Below, piece by piece: positions 51,964-62,726 of a stretch of 64,000 nucleotides of DNA. Under the pieces are notes generated by a model. The model did no database searches. It was not told where the DNA came from and saw only the letters and a program-made list of their open reading frames with translations. A program made the translations under genes and the position numbers. The first letter of the stretch is position 1; the number at the start of each line of letters is the position of its first letter. This DNA comes from an uncultured Lachnospiraceae bacterium (GTDB lineage Bacteria > Bacillota > Clostridia > Lachnospirales > Lachnospiraceae): the NCBI GenBank assembly GCA_950097145.1, contig CATNCF010000011.1, positions 1-64,000 of the forward strand, written 5' to 3'.

Positions 51964-53067
51964 CTATTGTAAGTTATCTAATTCCTCCATGTCCTCCTCT
52001 TTTTTCATCAATGCCTTATACTCAGAAATCAGCTCCTTATATTCCGTGCAATTTTGAAGAAAAGAATACGCAGAATCTCTTTCCAGTTCAGACAGAATTG
52101 CCGACAGCATTTGTTTCCAATCGAAAGTCCTTGCGTTGACACGGTAAAACAATGGAGAACTGCTCATATCCCATGATGTGCACAGAGCGGCAAGCATGTT
52201 CCGCAAAAGGCACACACATTCCCTGGCATTCTTCTCTGCATACGCTACCTGCAAAGGAGCTATAAATGCATTATATTCCCATAAATCAAAAAGCGCTGTC
52301 ATTTGGCTTGCTTTATCCGCAATACTTTTTGCAGTCTGCATCCTGCCATCTGCCAATTCCCCGTCAATCATTTTGTAGAGCAGCATTTGAACCTTATTAA
52401 GAGCTATAAGCAAGGCATTCTGCAATTCTTTCACAGCCTTTTCTGTCTCGCCCTTGCACAGATACATATTAACTTGCAGCATTCGTTTATCCGCCATACT
52501 GCTAATTACATCTTCCCTATCCGGCATGACATCCAAAATCTCCTGGGCTATATCATATTTGCCATCCCGGATAAACCTGCTTACCATCATATAGTTCGCA
52601 CTATTGCTAATTTTGCTGTCACTGCTCTCTGCAAGACGGCGGTACCATTTCACCAGCAAAACGTCGTATTGGTGCTTTTCATCATCCGACAGTCCAGACA
52701 TGGCAAGCAAACCGTCAAGCTGAAAAGTAAGGCACTGCAGCAAGCTCTCATTATGCGGATATTCGTGGATTTTTTGTTCTGCCGCTTCAAATCCAGACCC
52801 AATTCCCCTTGTCTGGGCAATCACTGCAGCTTCTTTGCAAAAATCCTCAATCTCCTGATTTGACAGTTCTTTCTGAAAACAAAAGAGCGTATTTAAATCA
52901 ATTTTGAGCAAACGGGCTAACGGCGCCAGAAGTGAAAGTTCCGGACTTGTAGAACCTTTCTCCCATTTGCAGACGGCAGGAATTGATACATTGAGATATT
53001 CAGCTACTTGTTCCTGTGTAAGCCCCAATTCCTTTCGCTTTTCCTGAATTACCAAATTCATCGGCAT
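51964..53067 (-). CDS. XRE-family HTH regulator with helical-repeat C-terminus
   Basis: IQEKRKELGLTQEQVAEYLNVSIPAVCKWEKGSTSPELSLLAPLARLLKIDLNTL. Confidence 0.9.
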   Translation of the reverse strand: MPMNLVIQEKRKELGLTQEQVAEYLNVSIPAVCKWEKGSTSPELSLLAPLARLLKIDLNTLFCFQKELSNQEIEDFCKEAAVIAQTRGIGSGFEAAEQKIHEYPHNESLLQCLTFQLDGLLAMSGLSDDEKHQYDVLLVKWYRRLAESSDSKISNSANYMMVSRFIRDGKYDIAQEILDVMPDREDVISSMADKRMLQVNMYLCKGETEKAVKELQNALLIALNKVQMLLYKMIDGELADGRMQTAKSIADKASQMTALFDLWEYNAFIAPLQVAYAEKNARECVCLLRNMLAALCTSWDMSSSPLFYRVNARTFDWKQMLSAILSELERDSAYSFLQNCTEYKELISEYKALMKKEEDMEELDNLQ

Positions 53068-53189
53068 AACGCTGCCTCCTTAGTCTAAATGATACAAAAG
53101 CTTTTGTTGTCTTCATTATATCACCAGGCATTATTTGCAGCAATTGAATGATTGTTAACTTTCAAGGAAATTTTTTAAGCGCCGGTTAA

Positions 53190-53276
53190 ATGTTAAACAG
53201 AGCAGCAATTTTTAAACAGTTTTGTGTAAATATCATCAATAGTATATCTCTTCTCTTGTGCTAATGCTGGCTCCAT
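53190..53276 (-). pseudogene. 5' remnant of a possible Uma2-family (DUF820) endonuclease gene
   Basis: Reverse strand ATG with AAGGAAG RBS, reads MEPALAQEKRYTIDDIYTKLFKNCCSV*, resembling the usual Uma2 N-terminus, then ends. Confidence 0.4.
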
Positions 53277-53297
53277 AAAATCACTTCCTTGAAATTC

Positions 53298-54044
53298 TTA
53301 GATTGTATAATCAAACTGCTGGCCTACCATGGTCTCCGCCGCAGTCTGTACCATGTCGCTGCGCCCCATGGCAACTGTTTCCGTAATCTTCTGCAGCAGC
53401 TCATCCCAGGAGGAAGCTTCTACTGTCACCAGATCCTCCGGCCTGCCCTGATGCTCTTTAATCCTCTCTTGTTTATCCTTAGCAGCCTCTTTCTTCTCTG
53501 CGTTTTTCTTATCTTCTGCCCGCTGTTCCCGTTTATTTTGGATCCGCTCCCGCTGTGCTGACAGCGACTTATCAATTACCGCAAAGAATGAAGCATTCCC
53601 ATGGTCGTCAAACTTCATGCCATAAGCCTTTACGCTGTCTGCATTTTTGCCCAGGCTTGTCTTCATCTGTGCAAACTTACTGGTTGCATGATCCAATATG
53701 CCCTCATATTTCTTACGGTATGACTCATCTTCCGCCATTTTCTCTATTTTCTCATCATCAATCAGGACAATCAGACTCTTATTGCTGGCATATTTTCCAG
53801 CATTGGCTTCTGCCTCTTCCTTCATATCTGCACTGACCAGGATAAATTCCATATTGGAATATTTCTTTTTTAGCTTATCATAATATTTCTGTGCTTTTTC
53901 ACTTAGTTTGGGATTTCCAATTTCTTTCTGCCCAAAAGGCTTATTGGCTTTCCCTGCTGCGTTCGTCTTATTACTTGCCGCAGACTGTACCGCTGTCTCT
54001 TTCGCTGCATATGAATTTCCTATTCCGTTAGTATTCATCTTCAT
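53298..54044 (-). CDS. DUF6033-like protein
   Basis: LSEKAQKYYDKLKKKYSNMEFILVSADMKEEAEANAGKYAS...VLIDDEKIEKMAED; charged Lys/Glu-rich tail. Confidence 0.7.
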   Translation of the reverse strand: MKMNTNGIGNSYAAKETAVQSAASNKTNAAGKANKPFGQKEIGNPKLSEKAQKYYDKLKKKYSNMEFILVSADMKEEAEANAGKYASNKSLIVLIDDEKIEKMAEDESYRKKYEGILDHATSKFAQMKTSLGKNADSVKAYGMKFDDHGNASFFAVIDKSLSAQRERIQNKREQRAEDKKNAEKKEAAKDKQERIKEHQGRPEDLVTVEASSWDELLQKITETVAMGRSDMVQTAAETMVGQQFDYTI

Positions 54045-54116
54045 TTCCTCCTTGAAATCAAATTCTTTGCTATCGTATCTATGTTTTATATCGGATAATT
54101 TTGGAAAATGGTTACC

Positions 54117-55445
54117 TTAATATTGATATCTTTTTCGATATCTGCCAAACATAGCAATGGACAGAATAAGAGCCATAAGCTCCGCTGCCGGAGTGGCAAG
54201 CCAGATTCCATTCACCCCCAGAAGCGCCGGAAGTACAAGCATAGTAATTAACATAAACACAAAAGACCGGGAAAAAGCAAGGACAGCGGAAACCACTCCG
54301 TTGGACAACGCTGTAAACATTCCACTGGCAAAAATATTAAAACCAATAAAAAGCAAAGCAATGGTGCAAATATGGTTTCCGGTTACAGCAAGACCGTATA
54401 CCGGATGTCCCGGCTGAGCAAACACGGATACCAGAGAATCGGTAAGGAGGAAGGAGCCAGCAGCCGTTCCCAGGGAAATCACCCCGATTACTTTGAGACT
54501 GACAGCAATCAATTTTTTCAGCTTTTCATGATTCTGTTCCCCATAATAAAAACTGATCATTGGCGCAACCCCATAAGAATATCCTGTATACAGAGAACTT
54601 GCAAACATCAGTACATACATGATAATCGTAACGGCGGCAACGCCATCTTCCCCCACAAACTTTAGCATGGTCCAATTGAACATCATGGTAATAATCCCTG
54701 TGACAAGGGCTGTCGCCATCTCAGAGCATCCATTGGAAGCTGCATTTGCAAGCACCTTGAGCCGGAACACCGGTCTGGTAAAATGCAGAAGGTTCTTTTT
54801 CCTTCCAAACACAAACAGGCCCACAACTGCCGTTACAGAATATCCCATCCCAGTCGCTGCCGCCGCGCCACTGATTCCCATATCAAATACCGCGATAAAC
54901 ACGTAATCAAGGAGCATATTCAGCACGCCCCCTGCCACGGAACAAATCAGGGAAAGGGACGCCTTCTCACTGGCAATCATATAAAGTGTAAAATTATTCA
55001 TCAGCAGGATGGGAACTGTAAACAGCAGGTAACGGCTTAAATATGCCACACAATATCCTTCCACATCTGCGGAAAGCCCCATACCTGCAAAAACAGGATT
55101 CATCACCTGATATCCCAGGCCGCACATAGCAACTCCTGCCAAAACATTTACCAGAATCAGAAAGGTAAAATCTTCTTTCGCTTCCTGTTCTTTATGCGCC
55201 CCCATTTTTTTCATAATCACTGCGCTGCCTCCTGTGGCAAGCATGGTAGAAACAGCCGTAACAAGCTGAATAACCGGCGCCGTCAAATTAATTGCAGATA
55301 ACGCGTCTGTGCCAATAAGATTTGACACAAACAGACCGTCCACCATGGTATAAAATGACATGAATACTGTCATGACTATGGTAGGAACAGCGAATTTCAA
55401 GATATTTTTCAGAGTTACTGGTTTCTCGTATGCATTTTTTTCCAT
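54117..55445 (-). CDS. MATE-family efflux transporter
   Basis: 12-TM MATE pattern (FAVPTIVMTVFMSFYTMVDGLFVSNLIGTDALSAINL); start at MEKNAYEK. Confidence 0.95.
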   Translation of the reverse strand: MEKNAYEKPVTLKNILKFAVPTIVMTVFMSFYTMVDGLFVSNLIGTDALSAINLTAPVIQLVTAVSTMLATGGSAVIMKKMGAHKEQEAKEDFTFLILVNVLAGVAMCGLGYQVMNPVFAGMGLSADVEGYCVAYLSRYLLFTVPILLMNNFTLYMIASEKASLSLICSVAGGVLNMLLDYVFIAVFDMGISGAAAATGMGYSVTAVVGLFVFGRKKNLLHFTRPVFRLKVLANAASNGCSEMATALVTGIITMMFNWTMLKFVGEDGVAAVTIIMYVLMFASSLYTGYSYGVAPMISFYYGEQNHEKLKKLIAVSLKVIGVISLGTAAGSFLLTDSLVSVFAQPGHPVYGLAVTGNHICTIALLFIGFNIFASGMFTALSNGVVSAVLAFSRSFVFMLITMLVLPALLGVNGIWLATPAAELMALILSIAMFGRYRKRYQY

Positions 55446-55488
55446 AGATTTTTCTCCTCTCGTATTGATTTTCGTTTCTATGTATAGT

Positions 55489-55519
55489 ACTATAAACCAT
55501 ACAGTAACTGTACGGTCAA
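55489..55519 (-). promoter_or_regulatory. MerR-type promoter/operator driving the MATE gene
   Basis: Reverse strand TTGACC-19 bp-TATAGT with dyad GTACAGTTACTGTAT in the spacer. Confidence 0.8.
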
Positions 55520-55533
55520 GAGAGGATTTAAAA

Positions 55534-56397
55534 ATGGACGAAAGAAATAAACTGCTCACCATTGGCCAGTTTGCAGCCCTTCATGGGATCAATAAAAAAA
55601 CTTTAATGTGGTATGACGAAATTGGACTGTTTAAACCCGCCGCTGTCAATTCAGAAAACGGATACCGCTGTTACAATTACCGCCAGAGTTCTATCCTGGA
55701 AACCATTCTTCTGCTGCGTGAGCTTGATGTGTCTGTCAATGAAATTCAATCCTTTATGAAGAACCGCTCTGCCACCAGTCTCAAATGCCTTCTGGATGAG
55801 AAAATAGCCGATTTAGACCGCAATATTGCACATTTAAAAGGACTTCGAAAGACTTTATGCAGCCAGCGCCAGAACATGGTGACTCTCCTCACCATGGATC
55901 TGTCTGACATCACTCTGGTGGAAAAAGAAGAACGCTGTCTGATCACAGTAGAGACAAATGAAAAAACTTCCTTTGACAAGGAAGTCGAACTGATCACTGC
56001 CGAAACCCGCAAGTACCAGCTCCGACGCCTCCATGATGCTTCTTATGGCACCATGATTCCCACAGAAGATCTATATCATGGAAACTTTAATCATTACACA
56101 AAGCTTTTTATTCAGATACCTGTTCCCATAGAACAGAATGAACCGGACCTAATGCAAAAATCCGGGCTGCATATACAGCCCGGCGGAACTTATCTGAGAG
56201 CCTTCCACAAAGGAGACTGGGAAGGCGTTTCATTAAAATATCAGGATATTTTGGCTTATGCCGGGAAACGCGGCCTTACACTGTCAGGATATTCTTACGA
56301 GATGGGTATTAATGAAACGGTAATTGACCGGATGGAAGATTATATTACACAAATCGAAATTCCCGTTTGTTCCTTACCTGTTCCTCACAGACATTAG
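55534..56397 (+). CDS. MerR-family regulator with effector-binding C-terminus
   Basis: LLTIGQFAALHGINKKTLMWYDEIGLFKPAAVNSENGYRCYNYRQ; divergent from MATE gene. Confidence 0.93.
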   Translation: MDERNKLLTIGQFAALHGINKKTLMWYDEIGLFKPAAVNSENGYRCYNYRQSSILETILLLRELDVSVNEIQSFMKNRSATSLKCLLDEKIADLDRNIAHLKGLRKTLCSQRQNMVTLLTMDLSDITLVEKEERCLITVETNEKTSFDKEVELITAETRKYQLRRLHDASYGTMIPTEDLYHGNFNHYTKLFIQIPVPIEQNEPDLMQKSGLHIQPGGTYLRAFHKGDWEGVSLKYQDILAYAGKRGLTLSGYSYEMGINETVIDRMEDYITQIEIPVCSLPVPHRH

Positions 56398-57798
56398 TAC
56401 CGTCAGGATAAATTCCCCCTCCTGTACCTCAATATCCACTGCCCCGCAATACTTCTCAGCAACCCTCTGGATATTCTGAATACCCATTCCATGAAATGCG
56501 CCCTCTGCTTTCGTAGTGATGGGAAATCCGCTCTCTCTGTCCCATTTCAGTTCCCCGTTAAAGGAATTGGAAACCTCTGTCAAAAACGCCCGCTTCTGCC
56601 ACCCGGAAGACACCCGGATATATCCGCCTTCCATTTTTGACGCCGCTTCCAAAGCATTTTCCAGAGCATTGTTCAAAATCACGCTGATATCAAATACATC
56701 AATTTCACTCTGCAGGGGAAATTGAAATTCTGAGTTAAAAGAAATCCCAAGCCCTCTGGACTGCTTATATTTCTCCTGAATAATTACGTCTGTCACTGGA
56801 TTTCCAGTTTTATAAACATAATCCAGCGTTTCCACTGCGCGGCCCATAGGTTCTAAATATGCCTTTGCCTCCTGAAAACGCTTCTGGGCGATCAGCTCTT
56901 CCATCACAGCAATATGGTTCTTCACATCATGCTTCATACCCTGAATGCCGCTATACACCCGCTCCATCTCCTGCACATGATCCCGAAGCTCCTGAATCTG
57001 CCTCTTTTGCACCGCCTGTCTTTTTTCTTCTTCCCTTTTCTTCTCCAAATCTGCAAAAAGACTTAAAATCACCAGAGTGGACAATATCACCAGAAAATTC
57101 ATGCAGACTATCATACTGTTAAAATAAGGATATTCATTAAAAATCCCCCTCTTGTCCACCAAATCATATTTGTCAATCATCCACTTAACCATAAAGAAAC
57201 TAGCAGAGCCGGAAAACCCAGGCGTCAGCAAAAACATTTTCTCCCTTGCAGAAAGTTTTCTATTCTGAATCGAACATTTCGCTGTAAGCCATTTTGCAAG
57301 CAATGTGAATATCAATACGTCAAGCACAATATTCAGCAGGCTATTTATAAAAATATGTACCATATTCCATTGCCAGACCAGCGCGAACTCTCCCTCTGTT
57401 ATATAGTTAAGCGTGTTTACAGTAAAATTGAAAATCTCTATGGAAATCCTGCCTGTAACAGACATTGTCTGCCAGCGCAGAGAAAAGAAGGTAACTGCAA
57501 GAAACAGGCTCCAATACCGTTCCCCCCCGCATACAATCATTGCCAGAACAGCGGCTGCAGTCCCCAGCAGATACGCTGTAAAAGACGGCAGTACCAGCGG
57601 AATAGCATACAGAATTATCATAACAGTAAAATAACAAACCGCTGGAACATACCTGCGCTGTTCCCAGCTTCCGCCCCTTGTTCCCGCCGGCAGCCTGCGG
57701 CAAAGGCATCCCAGGAAGCCTGCGGCCACAATATGTCCGAAAATCATCTCTACAAATTCAATGAGCTCATAAAGCAAACCTCCCCTAGGCGTTGTCAT
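56374..57798 (-). CDS. AgrC-like sensor histidine kinase (GHKL ATPase)
   Basis: GMKHDVKNHIAVMEELI H-box, NALENALEAA, GMGIQNIQRV; N-terminal multi-TM. Confidence 0.9.
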   Translation of the reverse strand: MTTPRGGLLYELIEFVEMIFGHIVAAGFLGCLCRRLPAGTRGGSWEQRRYVPAVCYFTVMIILYAIPLVLPSFTAYLLGTAAAVLAMIVCGGERYWSLFLAVTFFSLRWQTMSVTGRISIEIFNFTVNTLNYITEGEFALVWQWNMVHIFINSLLNIVLDVLIFTLLAKWLTAKCSIQNRKLSAREKMFLLTPGFSGSASFFMVKWMIDKYDLVDKRGIFNEYPYFNSMIVCMNFLVILSTLVILSLFADLEKKREEEKRQAVQKRQIQELRDHVQEMERVYSGIQGMKHDVKNHIAVMEELIAQKRFQEAKAYLEPMGRAVETLDYVYKTGNPVTDVIIQEKYKQSRGLGISFNSEFQFPLQSEIDVFDISVILNNALENALEAASKMEGGYIRVSSGWQKRAFLTEVSNSFNGELKWDRESGFPITTKAEGAFHGMGIQNIQRVAEKYCGAVDIEVQEGEFILTVLMSVRNR

Positions 57799-58538
57799 TT
57801 CTTCTCTGTCTCCTTTCCTTCCAGTGCAAGATGTCTTTTCTGCCGTTTGATATACTGCAGGTACTGCTGCACAAAGGTTTTATATCTCTGCTTAGCCAGA
57901 AAAATCTCTGTGCCGTTATCCAAGGTAATACTTGTGGCACAATAACTGGATACATAAGAAAAATTCACCAGATAGCTTCTGTGCGGACTAATAAAATTTT
58001 CTCCCAGTTCTTTTAGAAGCTCTGAGAGTTTTCCATAATATTCCAGGCTCCCATCTGCCGTATGTACTGTCACTTTCCGATTTTGAACCTCTGCATAAAT
58101 AATAGTATCAATATTTATTTTACGGGTCACTGCTCCGGCTTTTATCACAATGCTTCTCTGCCCTCTGTTCTCTGACAGTCCATCTTCCGCTTTCTTTACC
58201 GCAAGTTCCATAACCCGAAAAAATTTCTCTTTCTTGAAAGGTTTTAGAAGATAATGAAATGCCTCCACATCAAATGCCTGAAATACATATTCCTCTAAAG
58301 CAGTGAGAAAAATCAACACTGCTTTAGAACTGTTCTTCCGTATCTGTCTGGCTGTCTCCATTCCATTCATACCACCCAGACGTATATCTAGAAAAATAAT
58401 CTGAAACTGCGCGGCGTCTCTCAGCAGTTCTTCCCCGCTAAAATATTCCTGTACCTGAAAAGAGGGATATACACACTGAATCTGCTCTGCAATCTGCCTG
58501 CACACCACGGATTCATCATCACAAACTGCAATCTTCAA
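57795..58538 (-). CDS. LytTR-family response regulator (AgrA-like)
   Basis: IAVCDDESVVCRQI, IIFLDIRLGGMNG; LytTR DNA-binding domain (ENFISPHRSYLVNFSYV); likely TTG start after GGAGGTGG. Confidence 0.92.
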   Translation of the reverse strand: MKIAVCDDESVVCRQIAEQIQCVYPSFQVQEYFSGEELLRDAAQFQIIFLDIRLGGMNGMETARQIRKNSSKAVLIFLTALEEYVFQAFDVEAFHYLLKPFKKEKFFRVMELAVKKAEDGLSENRGQRSIVIKAGAVTRKINIDTIIYAEVQNRKVTVHTADGSLEYYGKLSELLKELGENFISPHRSYLVNFSYVSSYCATSITLDNGTEIFLAKQRYKTFVQQYLQYIKRQKRHLALEGKETEKK

Positions 58539-59766
58539 TCTCTTCCACCTCCAACAAAAATTCACTGAGCACATAATTACTCACTGAAATACCCTCTTCC
58601 GTTAAAAATACTCTGCCCTCCCTCTGTTTTAATAATTCCTGCTGCTGCAGTTTCTGTATCACATTCCCATAAATGCTCTCCAATTCCACCCCAAAAGCCT
58701 GCTGGAACCTCTTTCTTTCAATTCCTGCTGTCATCCGAAGCCCCAAAAACATAAATTCTTCCATCTGGCGGCTCTTTGTCAAATGAACTATCTGGGTTTC
58801 TTCACGATGTTCCCTGGTTCCCGCTGCCTTCTCTCTCTCAGCCTGCTGTAAAATCTCTGTCAGATTACAATATCTGCCTTCCAGATATGTTTCCAGATTC
58901 CTTGTGTTAGAAAATCTGGCCTGTTCCAGGTAAGAAGAACTCCCCAGTCCCAGTCCCAGATAAGACTTCATTTGCCAGTAGCCTATATTGTGCCGGCATT
59001 CCCTGCCTGGCTGGGCATAATTGGATATTTCGTAGCGCTGATATCCCTTATCTGCCAAAGCTTCTCTGGTAAACTCATACATCTGACGTTCTGTTTCCTC
59101 TGTGGGAAGATGCAGAGGAATTTCTCCCCGCTGCCTGCGCAGTTCGTCTTCCCCATATGCTTCATAAAACGGCGTCCCCTCCTCCACAATCAGACTGTAG
59201 GCTGAAATATGCTCTGGACGCACTTCTAACACCTTTTTCAAAGTAAATTGCCAATCCTCTAAAATCTGTTCTGGAAGCGCGCACATTACATCCACATTAA
59301 TATTTGAAAATCCCGCTTTCCGCGCTAAGTCAAAGCTCTCCAAAAATTCTTCAAAGGTGTGGATTCTTCCAATCTTCTGCAGTTCCCGGTTCTTGGCAGA
59401 CTGCAGCCCCAGGCTCAAACGGTTAATGCCTGCCAGTTTGTAAAAAGCCAGTTTCTGTCTGGTCAGCGTACCTGGATTACATTCCAATGTAATTTCTGCC
59501 TCCTGCCCTATATTGAAATTCTGCCGCAGCTCCTCTATAATCTCTGCGATCTGAACTCCTGGAAGAACAGAGGGCGTACCTCCTCCCAAAAATATGGAAG
59601 AAACCTGATATTGACTGCAGTCAGGGGCATTCTGCCTGATTTCTTCTATCAACTTATCTACATAATGCCTGCGGATCTCATCATCCGCAGGCATCGACAA
59701 AAAATCACAATAATAACACTTTTTCACACAAAAAGGGATATGCACATACAATTCCAAATCTCTCAT
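58519..59766 (-). CDS. hemW: Radical SAM coproporphyrinogen oxidase-like / heme chaperone HemW
   Basis: LYVHIPFCVKKCYYCDF CxxxCxxC motif, FLGGGTPSVL. Confidence 0.93.
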   Translation of the reverse strand: MRDLELYVHIPFCVKKCYYCDFLSMPADDEIRRHYVDKLIEEIRQNAPDCSQYQVSSIFLGGGTPSVLPGVQIAEIIEELRQNFNIGQEAEITLECNPGTLTRQKLAFYKLAGINRLSLGLQSAKNRELQKIGRIHTFEEFLESFDLARKAGFSNINVDVMCALPEQILEDWQFTLKKVLEVRPEHISAYSLIVEEGTPFYEAYGEDELRRQRGEIPLHLPTEETERQMYEFTREALADKGYQRYEISNYAQPGRECRHNIGYWQMKSYLGLGLGSSSYLEQARFSNTRNLETYLEGRYCNLTEILQQAEREKAAGTREHREETQIVHLTKSRQMEEFMFLGLRMTAGIERKRFQQAFGVELESIYGNVIQKLQQQELLKQREGRVFLTEEGISVSNYVLSEFLLEVEEIEDCSL

Positions 59767-59808
59767 GGCTTACTCATTTCCTTCTCTTACGAAATCTGTT
59801 TCTGCATC

Positions 59809-61623
59809 CTATTTATCGTCCAGTTTCAGTACGCTCATAAATGCCTTTTGTGGAATTTCCACATTTCCAATCTGCCGCATCCGCTTCTTGCCTTCTTTCT
59901 GTTTCTCTAACAGCTTCCGCTTTCTGGAAATATCACCGCCATAACATTTTGCCAGCACATCTTTGCGCATGGCTTTGACGGTTTCTCTTGCAATGACTTT
60001 GCTGCCCACTGCTGCCTGAATAGGTATCTCAAAAAGATGCCTGGGAATTTCTTCCTTCAGCTTCTCACACATTTTCCGGCCCCTCTCATAAGCAGTGCCG
60101 CTGTGGACGATAAAGGACAAGGCGTCTACTTCCTCCTTATTGATAAGGATATCCAGCTTCACCAGTTCTGAGCGTGCATAGCCCTTCATTTCATAATCAA
60201 AGGAAGCATAACCTCTGGAACGTGATTTCAAAGCGTCAAAGAAATCATAGATGATCTCATTTAAAGGCAGTTCATATTTCAAAAGCGCACGGGTTTCCTC
60301 CATATATTCCATACTGATATAAGTTCCCCGCCGTTCCTGGCACAAATCCATAATAGCTCCGATAAACTCACTGGTCACCATGATCTCCGCGCTGACCACA
60401 GGCTCTTCCATATATTCAATCTCCGCAGGATCCGGCAGGTTGGAGGGATTCGTTAATTCGATGACTTCTCCATTTGTCTTGTGTACTTTATAGATTACGC
60501 CTGGAGCTGTCGTCACCAGATCCAGATTATATTCCCGCTCCAGACGCTCCTGTACAATCTCCAAATGCAGCAGTCCCAAGAATCCGCAACGGAAACCAAA
60601 GCCCAAGGCAATAGAAGTCTCCGGTTCAAACTGCAAAGCTGCGTCATTGAGCTGGAGTTTCTCTAAGGCGTCCCGCAGATCTGGATATTTTGCTCCGTCA
60701 GCCGGGTACATGCCGCAGTACACCATGGGGTTTACTTTCTTATATCCTGGCAGCGGCTCGCTGCAGGGCCGTTTGGCATCTGTCACAGTATCGCCCACCT
60801 GGGTATCCCTGACATTTTTCAGACTGGCTGTGATATACCCTACCATTCCTGCGGACAATTCTTCACAGGGAATAAACTGCCCTGCTCCAAAATACCCCAC
60901 TTCTACCACATCAGCCACCGCCCCTGTGGCCATCATCTGAATGCTGGTCCCCACCTTGACGGTTCCTTCTTTGATCCGGCAGAACACAATCACTCCCTTA
61001 TAAGAATCATACAGAGAATCAAAAATTAGAGCTTTCAGTGGATTGTCCGGGCTTCCCTGGGGGGCGGGGATTTTTTCCACAATCTGTTCCAACACTTCTT
61101 CAATATTCAGTCCCGTCTTAGCTGAAATCTGCGGGGCATCCCCCGCCTCCAATCCAATCACATCTTCAATTTCCTCGATCACCCGTTCCGGCTCTGCGCT
61201 GGGGAGATCAATTTTATTGATAACCGGGAGCACATCTAAATCATGGTCCAGAGCAAGGTACACATTGGCCAGTGTCTGTGCTTCAATGCCCTGCGCCGCA
61301 TCCACCACAAGAATCGCCCCGTCACACGCCGCAAGGCTTCTGGATACCTCATAATTAAAATCTACATGTCCCGGCGTATCAATAAGATTAAAAATGTATT
61401 CCTCTCCATTTTTCGCCTGATAGACAATTCGCACAGTCTGGGCCTTAATCGTGATGCCCCGTTCCCGTTCCAGTTCCATATTATCCAGCACCTGCGCCTG
61501 CATTTCCCGGCTGGTTAGCAGCCCTGTTTTCTCAATAATACGGTCTGCCAGCGTGGACTTTCCATGATCTATATGTGCAATGATACAAAAATTTCTGATA
61601 TTTTTTTGGTCAATTACTGCCAT
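59809..61623 (-). CDS. lepA: Elongation factor 4
   Basis: [44 protein letters not shown]-terminal LepA domain. Confidence 0.98.
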   Translation of the reverse strand: MAVIDQKNIRNFCIIAHIDHGKSTLADRIIEKTGLLTSREMQAQVLDNMELERERGITIKAQTVRIVYQAKNGEEYIFNLIDTPGHVDFNYEVSRSLAACDGAILVVDAAQGIEAQTLANVYLALDHDLDVLPVINKIDLPSAEPERVIEEIEDVIGLEAGDAPQISAKTGLNIEEVLEQIVEKIPAPQGSPDNPLKALIFDSLYDSYKGVIVFCRIKEGTVKVGTSIQMMATGAVADVVEVGYFGAGQFIPCEELSAGMVGYITASLKNVRDTQVGDTVTDAKRPCSEPLPGYKKVNPMVYCGMYPADGAKYPDLRDALEKLQLNDAALQFEPETSIALGFGFRCGFLGLLHLEIVQERLEREYNLDLVTTAPGVIYKVHKTNGEVIELTNPSNLPDPAEIEYMEEPVVSAEIMVTSEFIGAIMDLCQERRGTYISMEYMEETRALLKYELPLNEIIYDFFDALKSRSRGYASFDYEMKGYARSELVKLDILINKEEVDALSFIVHSGTAYERGRKMCEKLKEEIPRHLFEIPIQAAVGSKVIARETVKAMRKDVLAKCYGGDISRKRKLLEKQKEGKKRMRQIGNVEIPQKAFMSVLKLDDK

Positions 61624-61698
61624 ACTGCTCCTCCAGATTTCTGATGTTTTTTCCATTTTAGCATAAATGCTTTTGGGTTGTCTATGAAGTTCTTACAT

Positions 61699-62676
61699 TT
61701 ATCCGCTGTACTTCACGATCAGCAATTCTACCCCCATCCGGTCATTAAGGTTTCCTGTTTTTACGTCTTCCTCCGTCTGCACACAGTCCTCTAAGGCTTC
61801 CCGGAGCTGTTCCAGGGAAAATGCTTCTGACTGGACAAGATTTTTTCTGACTGCAAATTCCGGAATTCCTGCCTTAGAAGCAATGAATTTATTATCATAT
61901 CCCTGCATCCTTAACTCTTTTGCCAATCGTAAAATTTTAAACTGCCGGGCAATCAAAAACAAAATCCGCATAGGCGGTTCCTTCATGGCAAGCAGATCAT
62001 AATACAGCTCTAACGCCAGTTTCTGCTGTTTCTCTGCAATCTTATTTACCATTTCAAAAATTTTCCCCGTTGTCTGGACGACGCAGACTGCCGCCACATC
62101 TTCCGCTGTAATCACTTCCCTCCCTAAGGTATAGCAAAACAGTTTTTCCAGCTCCCTGTCAATATTTTCCATATCATCTCCCGTTTTTTCCAGGAATAAA
62201 TGCATATCTGCCTGTGTGATCTTTTTCTGTTCCCGCTTCATCCTGGATAAGATCCACCGGGTCAGTACCTGTTCTGGCTGACGGGCAAATTCCACTGCCC
62301 GCCCTGCTTTGTTCACAGCCTTATACATCCTGCCACGCTTGTCCACTTCTTCTTCCACAAAGACGAAACAAACAGTTTTAGGAATCTGTTTCATATAATC
62401 TGCAAGTTCTTCACAGGATTTTTTGAACACGCCGCTGTCTTCCATCAGAATCAATCTGCGGTCTGCAAAAAATGGAAGTGTCTCTGCCAGATCTATGATT
62501 TCCCCGGGATTGATATTTCTTCCCTGAAACACAGTTACATTCATGGTATCACCCTCCTGTGCCATAGCCATACGAAGTTTTTGTTTATACTGGCGTTTCA
62601 GATACGCTTCCTCACCATACAAGAGATATACCGGACGGAAATTTCCTGTTTCAATATCTTCCTGGATGCTCTTCAT
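61699..62676 (-). CDS. holA: DNA polymerase III delta subunit
   Basis: VYLLYGEEAYLKRQYKQKL; delta-subunit architecture. Confidence 0.9.
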   Translation of the reverse strand: MKSIQEDIETGNFRPVYLLYGEEAYLKRQYKQKLRMAMAQEGDTMNVTVFQGRNINPGEIIDLAETLPFFADRRLILMEDSGVFKKSCEELADYMKQIPKTVCFVFVEEEVDKRGRMYKAVNKAGRAVEFARQPEQVLTRWILSRMKREQKKITQADMHLFLEKTGDDMENIDRELEKLFCYTLGREVITAEDVAAVCVVQTTGKIFEMVNKIAEKQQKLALELYYDLLAMKEPPMRILFLIARQFKILRLAKELRMQGYDNKFIASKAGIPEFAVRKNLVQSEAFSLEQLREALEDCVQTEEDVKTGNLNDRMGVELLIVKYSG

Positions 62677-62726
62677 TTATTATTTCTCCTTTTTCAGCCA
62701 CTGTCTTTTCTCCTATCATACACTAT

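Noticed and set aside
56374-58538. Complete agr quorum-sensing locus
   Set aside because: AgrC- and AgrA-like genes only; no AgrB or AgrD-like peptide gene found nearby
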